In this document: piece after piece, positions 63,214-64,000 of the stretch
Layout of the letters: every line of letters begins with the position of its first letter
Position numbering within the stretch: the stretch's first letter is position 1
Source of the DNA: Paracoccaceae bacterium
GTDB lineage: Bacteria; Pseudomonadota; Alphaproteobacteria; Rhodobacterales; Rhodobacteraceae
Reading direction: 5' to 3'
Assembly (NCBI GenBank): GCA_012103375.1
Contig: WLWX01000001.1
Location: 3,700,492-3,764,491 of the forward strand
DNA: 64,000 nt
Position numbers and translations under genes: made by a program
Notes under the pieces: model-generated
Database searches by the model: none
The model's input: only the letters and a program-made list of their open reading frames with translations
Told to the model about the DNA's origin: nothing

Positions 63214-64000
63214 TTTCGGCCCTCCCATCCGTGCTCAGCGCCCAAGTCTGAATGGCGTTGTTGTGATAGACCGAGTTCTCGCCGCGCACCGCGCGCAGTT
63301 GATCCTTGGTCGGCTGTACATAGCCGGTGTCGTCCATCGCGCGGGCCTGTAGCAGCCAGGGTTCGCCGTTCCATTCGGTGTCCAGATAGAACCGCGTCAG
63401 CGCCTTGGCGTCGCCCTGCCGCCCCAGCCGCGCCGTTTCCCATGTCATGCCACCGTCCTTGGAAACGTCAACGCGGGTGATCTGCCCGTGGCCCGACCAG
63501 GCCAGCCCGGTGATGACCAGTGGCCCGGCCCCATGGGTGATCGGTTGCTGCGGGCTGGGTGAGGTGATGATGGACTTCGCATCCATCACCCAAGTCCATT
63601 TCCGCGCCGTGCCGTCCGCCAAAACGTCGGTGTATTTACTCGTTTCCTCACGGCTTTCGACCGGCGCATCGGTCACTTCGATCCGGCGCAGCCACTTGAC
63701 CCAAAGGTTCCCTTCCCACCCCGGCACAACCAGTCGCACGGGGTATCCGTGTTCCTTGCGCAGGGCTTCGCCATTGGCCTTGAAGGCGACCAGCACATCG
63801 TCCAGCGCTTTTTCCATCGGGATCGACCGCCCGTTGGAGGACGCATCGGCCCCTTCGACATAGACCCATTTGTCGGCTGACACATCTGCGCCCGCCTCGG
63901 CCAGCAACCTGCGCAGCGGGATGCCGGTGTATTCCATGTTGTGGATCATGCCGTGGGTGAACTGTGCACCGTTCAGCTGCGCCCCGGCCCATTCCATGCC
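63197..64000 (-). CDS. soxC: Sulfite dehydrogenase molybdopterin subunit SoxC, C-terminal part
   Basis: The frame is open to the right window edge, so about 268 C-terminal residues are present. Segments such as VYVEGADASSNGRSIPMEKA, NGEALRKEHGYPVRLVVPGWEGN (given by content near the middle) and WSGHGQITRVDVSKDGGMTW, and the C-terminal NAIQTWALSTDGR, match SoxC of the sulfite oxidase family. The molybdenum-binding Cys lies outside. It uses the cofactor that MoaA helps make. It is the first visible gene of the soxC-D-E-F string; the remaining sox genes should lie to the right. Confidence 0.92.
   Translation of the reverse strand, partial: GMEWAGAQLNGAQFTHGMIHNMEYTGIPLRRLLAEAGADVSADKWVYVEGADASSNGRSIPMEKALDDVLVAFKANGEALRKEHGYPVRLVVPGWEGNLWVKWLRRIEVTDAPVESREETSKYTDVLADGTARKWTWVMDAKSIITSPSPQQPITHGAGPLVITGLAWSGHGQITRVDVSKDGGMTWETARLGRQGDAKALTRFYLDTEWNGEPWLLQARAMDDTGYVQPTKDQLRAVRGENSVYHNNAIQTWALSTDGRAENVEVS

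Noticed and set aside
1-64000. CRISPR array, prophage or defence island
   Set aside because: No regularly spaced direct repeats, phage structural genes, integrase or Cas-type proteins were seen.

Overview
The window reads as chromosomal DNA of a marine alphaproteobacterium of the Rhodobacteraceae (Roseobacter group). The basis is the high GC content, the gene families (bactofilin next to an M23 peptidase, an IalB-like protein, DUF6446-type and DUF455 proteins, split glyQ/glyS), a SAM-II riboswitch before metZ, and a Sox thiosulfate-oxidation cluster at the right edge. This is inferred from protein resemblance by eye; no search was run.

Left part (1-11.7 kb) is a decayed, insertion-rich segment. 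After the 3' end of an aldehyde dehydrogenase comes an enolase-superfamily dehydratase gene cut by an IS1182-family element with a clean 4-bp target duplication. There follow an IS630-family element that itself carries a 218-bp MITE, a second and different IS1182-family element, a second identical copy of the first IS1182 element, a fragment of a sulfotransferase-like gene, a second IS630 copy, and an acyl-CoA synthetase gene that is both split by the MITE and cut off at its C-terminus by the IS630 copy. A third MITE copy lies far away (54.0 kb) in a GntR-type regulator gene. All three MITEs have 4-bp duplications (GGCT or GGCC).

The middle part (11.7-53.6 kb) is mostly ordinary housekeeping: moaA with a strongly structured leader, queA, a Bcp-type peroxiredoxin, M23 peptidase plus bactofilin, a HerA-like ATPase, an IalB-like protein, a lipid A/acyl-ACP group (lpxD, ACP, ketoacyl synthase) downstream of folB-folP-glmM, a divergent PEP-utilising enzyme, a glyQ-fkbM-DUF6446-glyS operon in which fkbM is frameshifted, a secreted degenerate serine-protease-like protein, trkH, folE2, metZ behind a SAM-II riboswitch with its own terminator, yciB, ftsY, transaldolase, glpX, two tandem Popeye-like membrane cyclic-nucleotide-binding-type proteins, recJ and tRNA-Glu.

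The right part (54-64 kb) is a sulfur-related neighbourhood. It holds a PLP-dependent transsulfuration-type enzyme with its MITE-broken regulator, two exported metallo-beta-lactamase-fold proteins, a YeeE/YedE transporter, and, on the opposite strand, soxC (running off the window), soxD with an unusual N-terminal coiled coil, a dihaem cytochrome c, soxF and a DUF302 protein.

No large unknown system such as a CRISPR array, prophage or defence island was seen. The best candidates for something undescribed are the MITE family, the moaA leader, a short intergenic sRNA candidate at about 20.4 kb, the tandem Popeye-like pair, and several proteins with missing catalytic residues.
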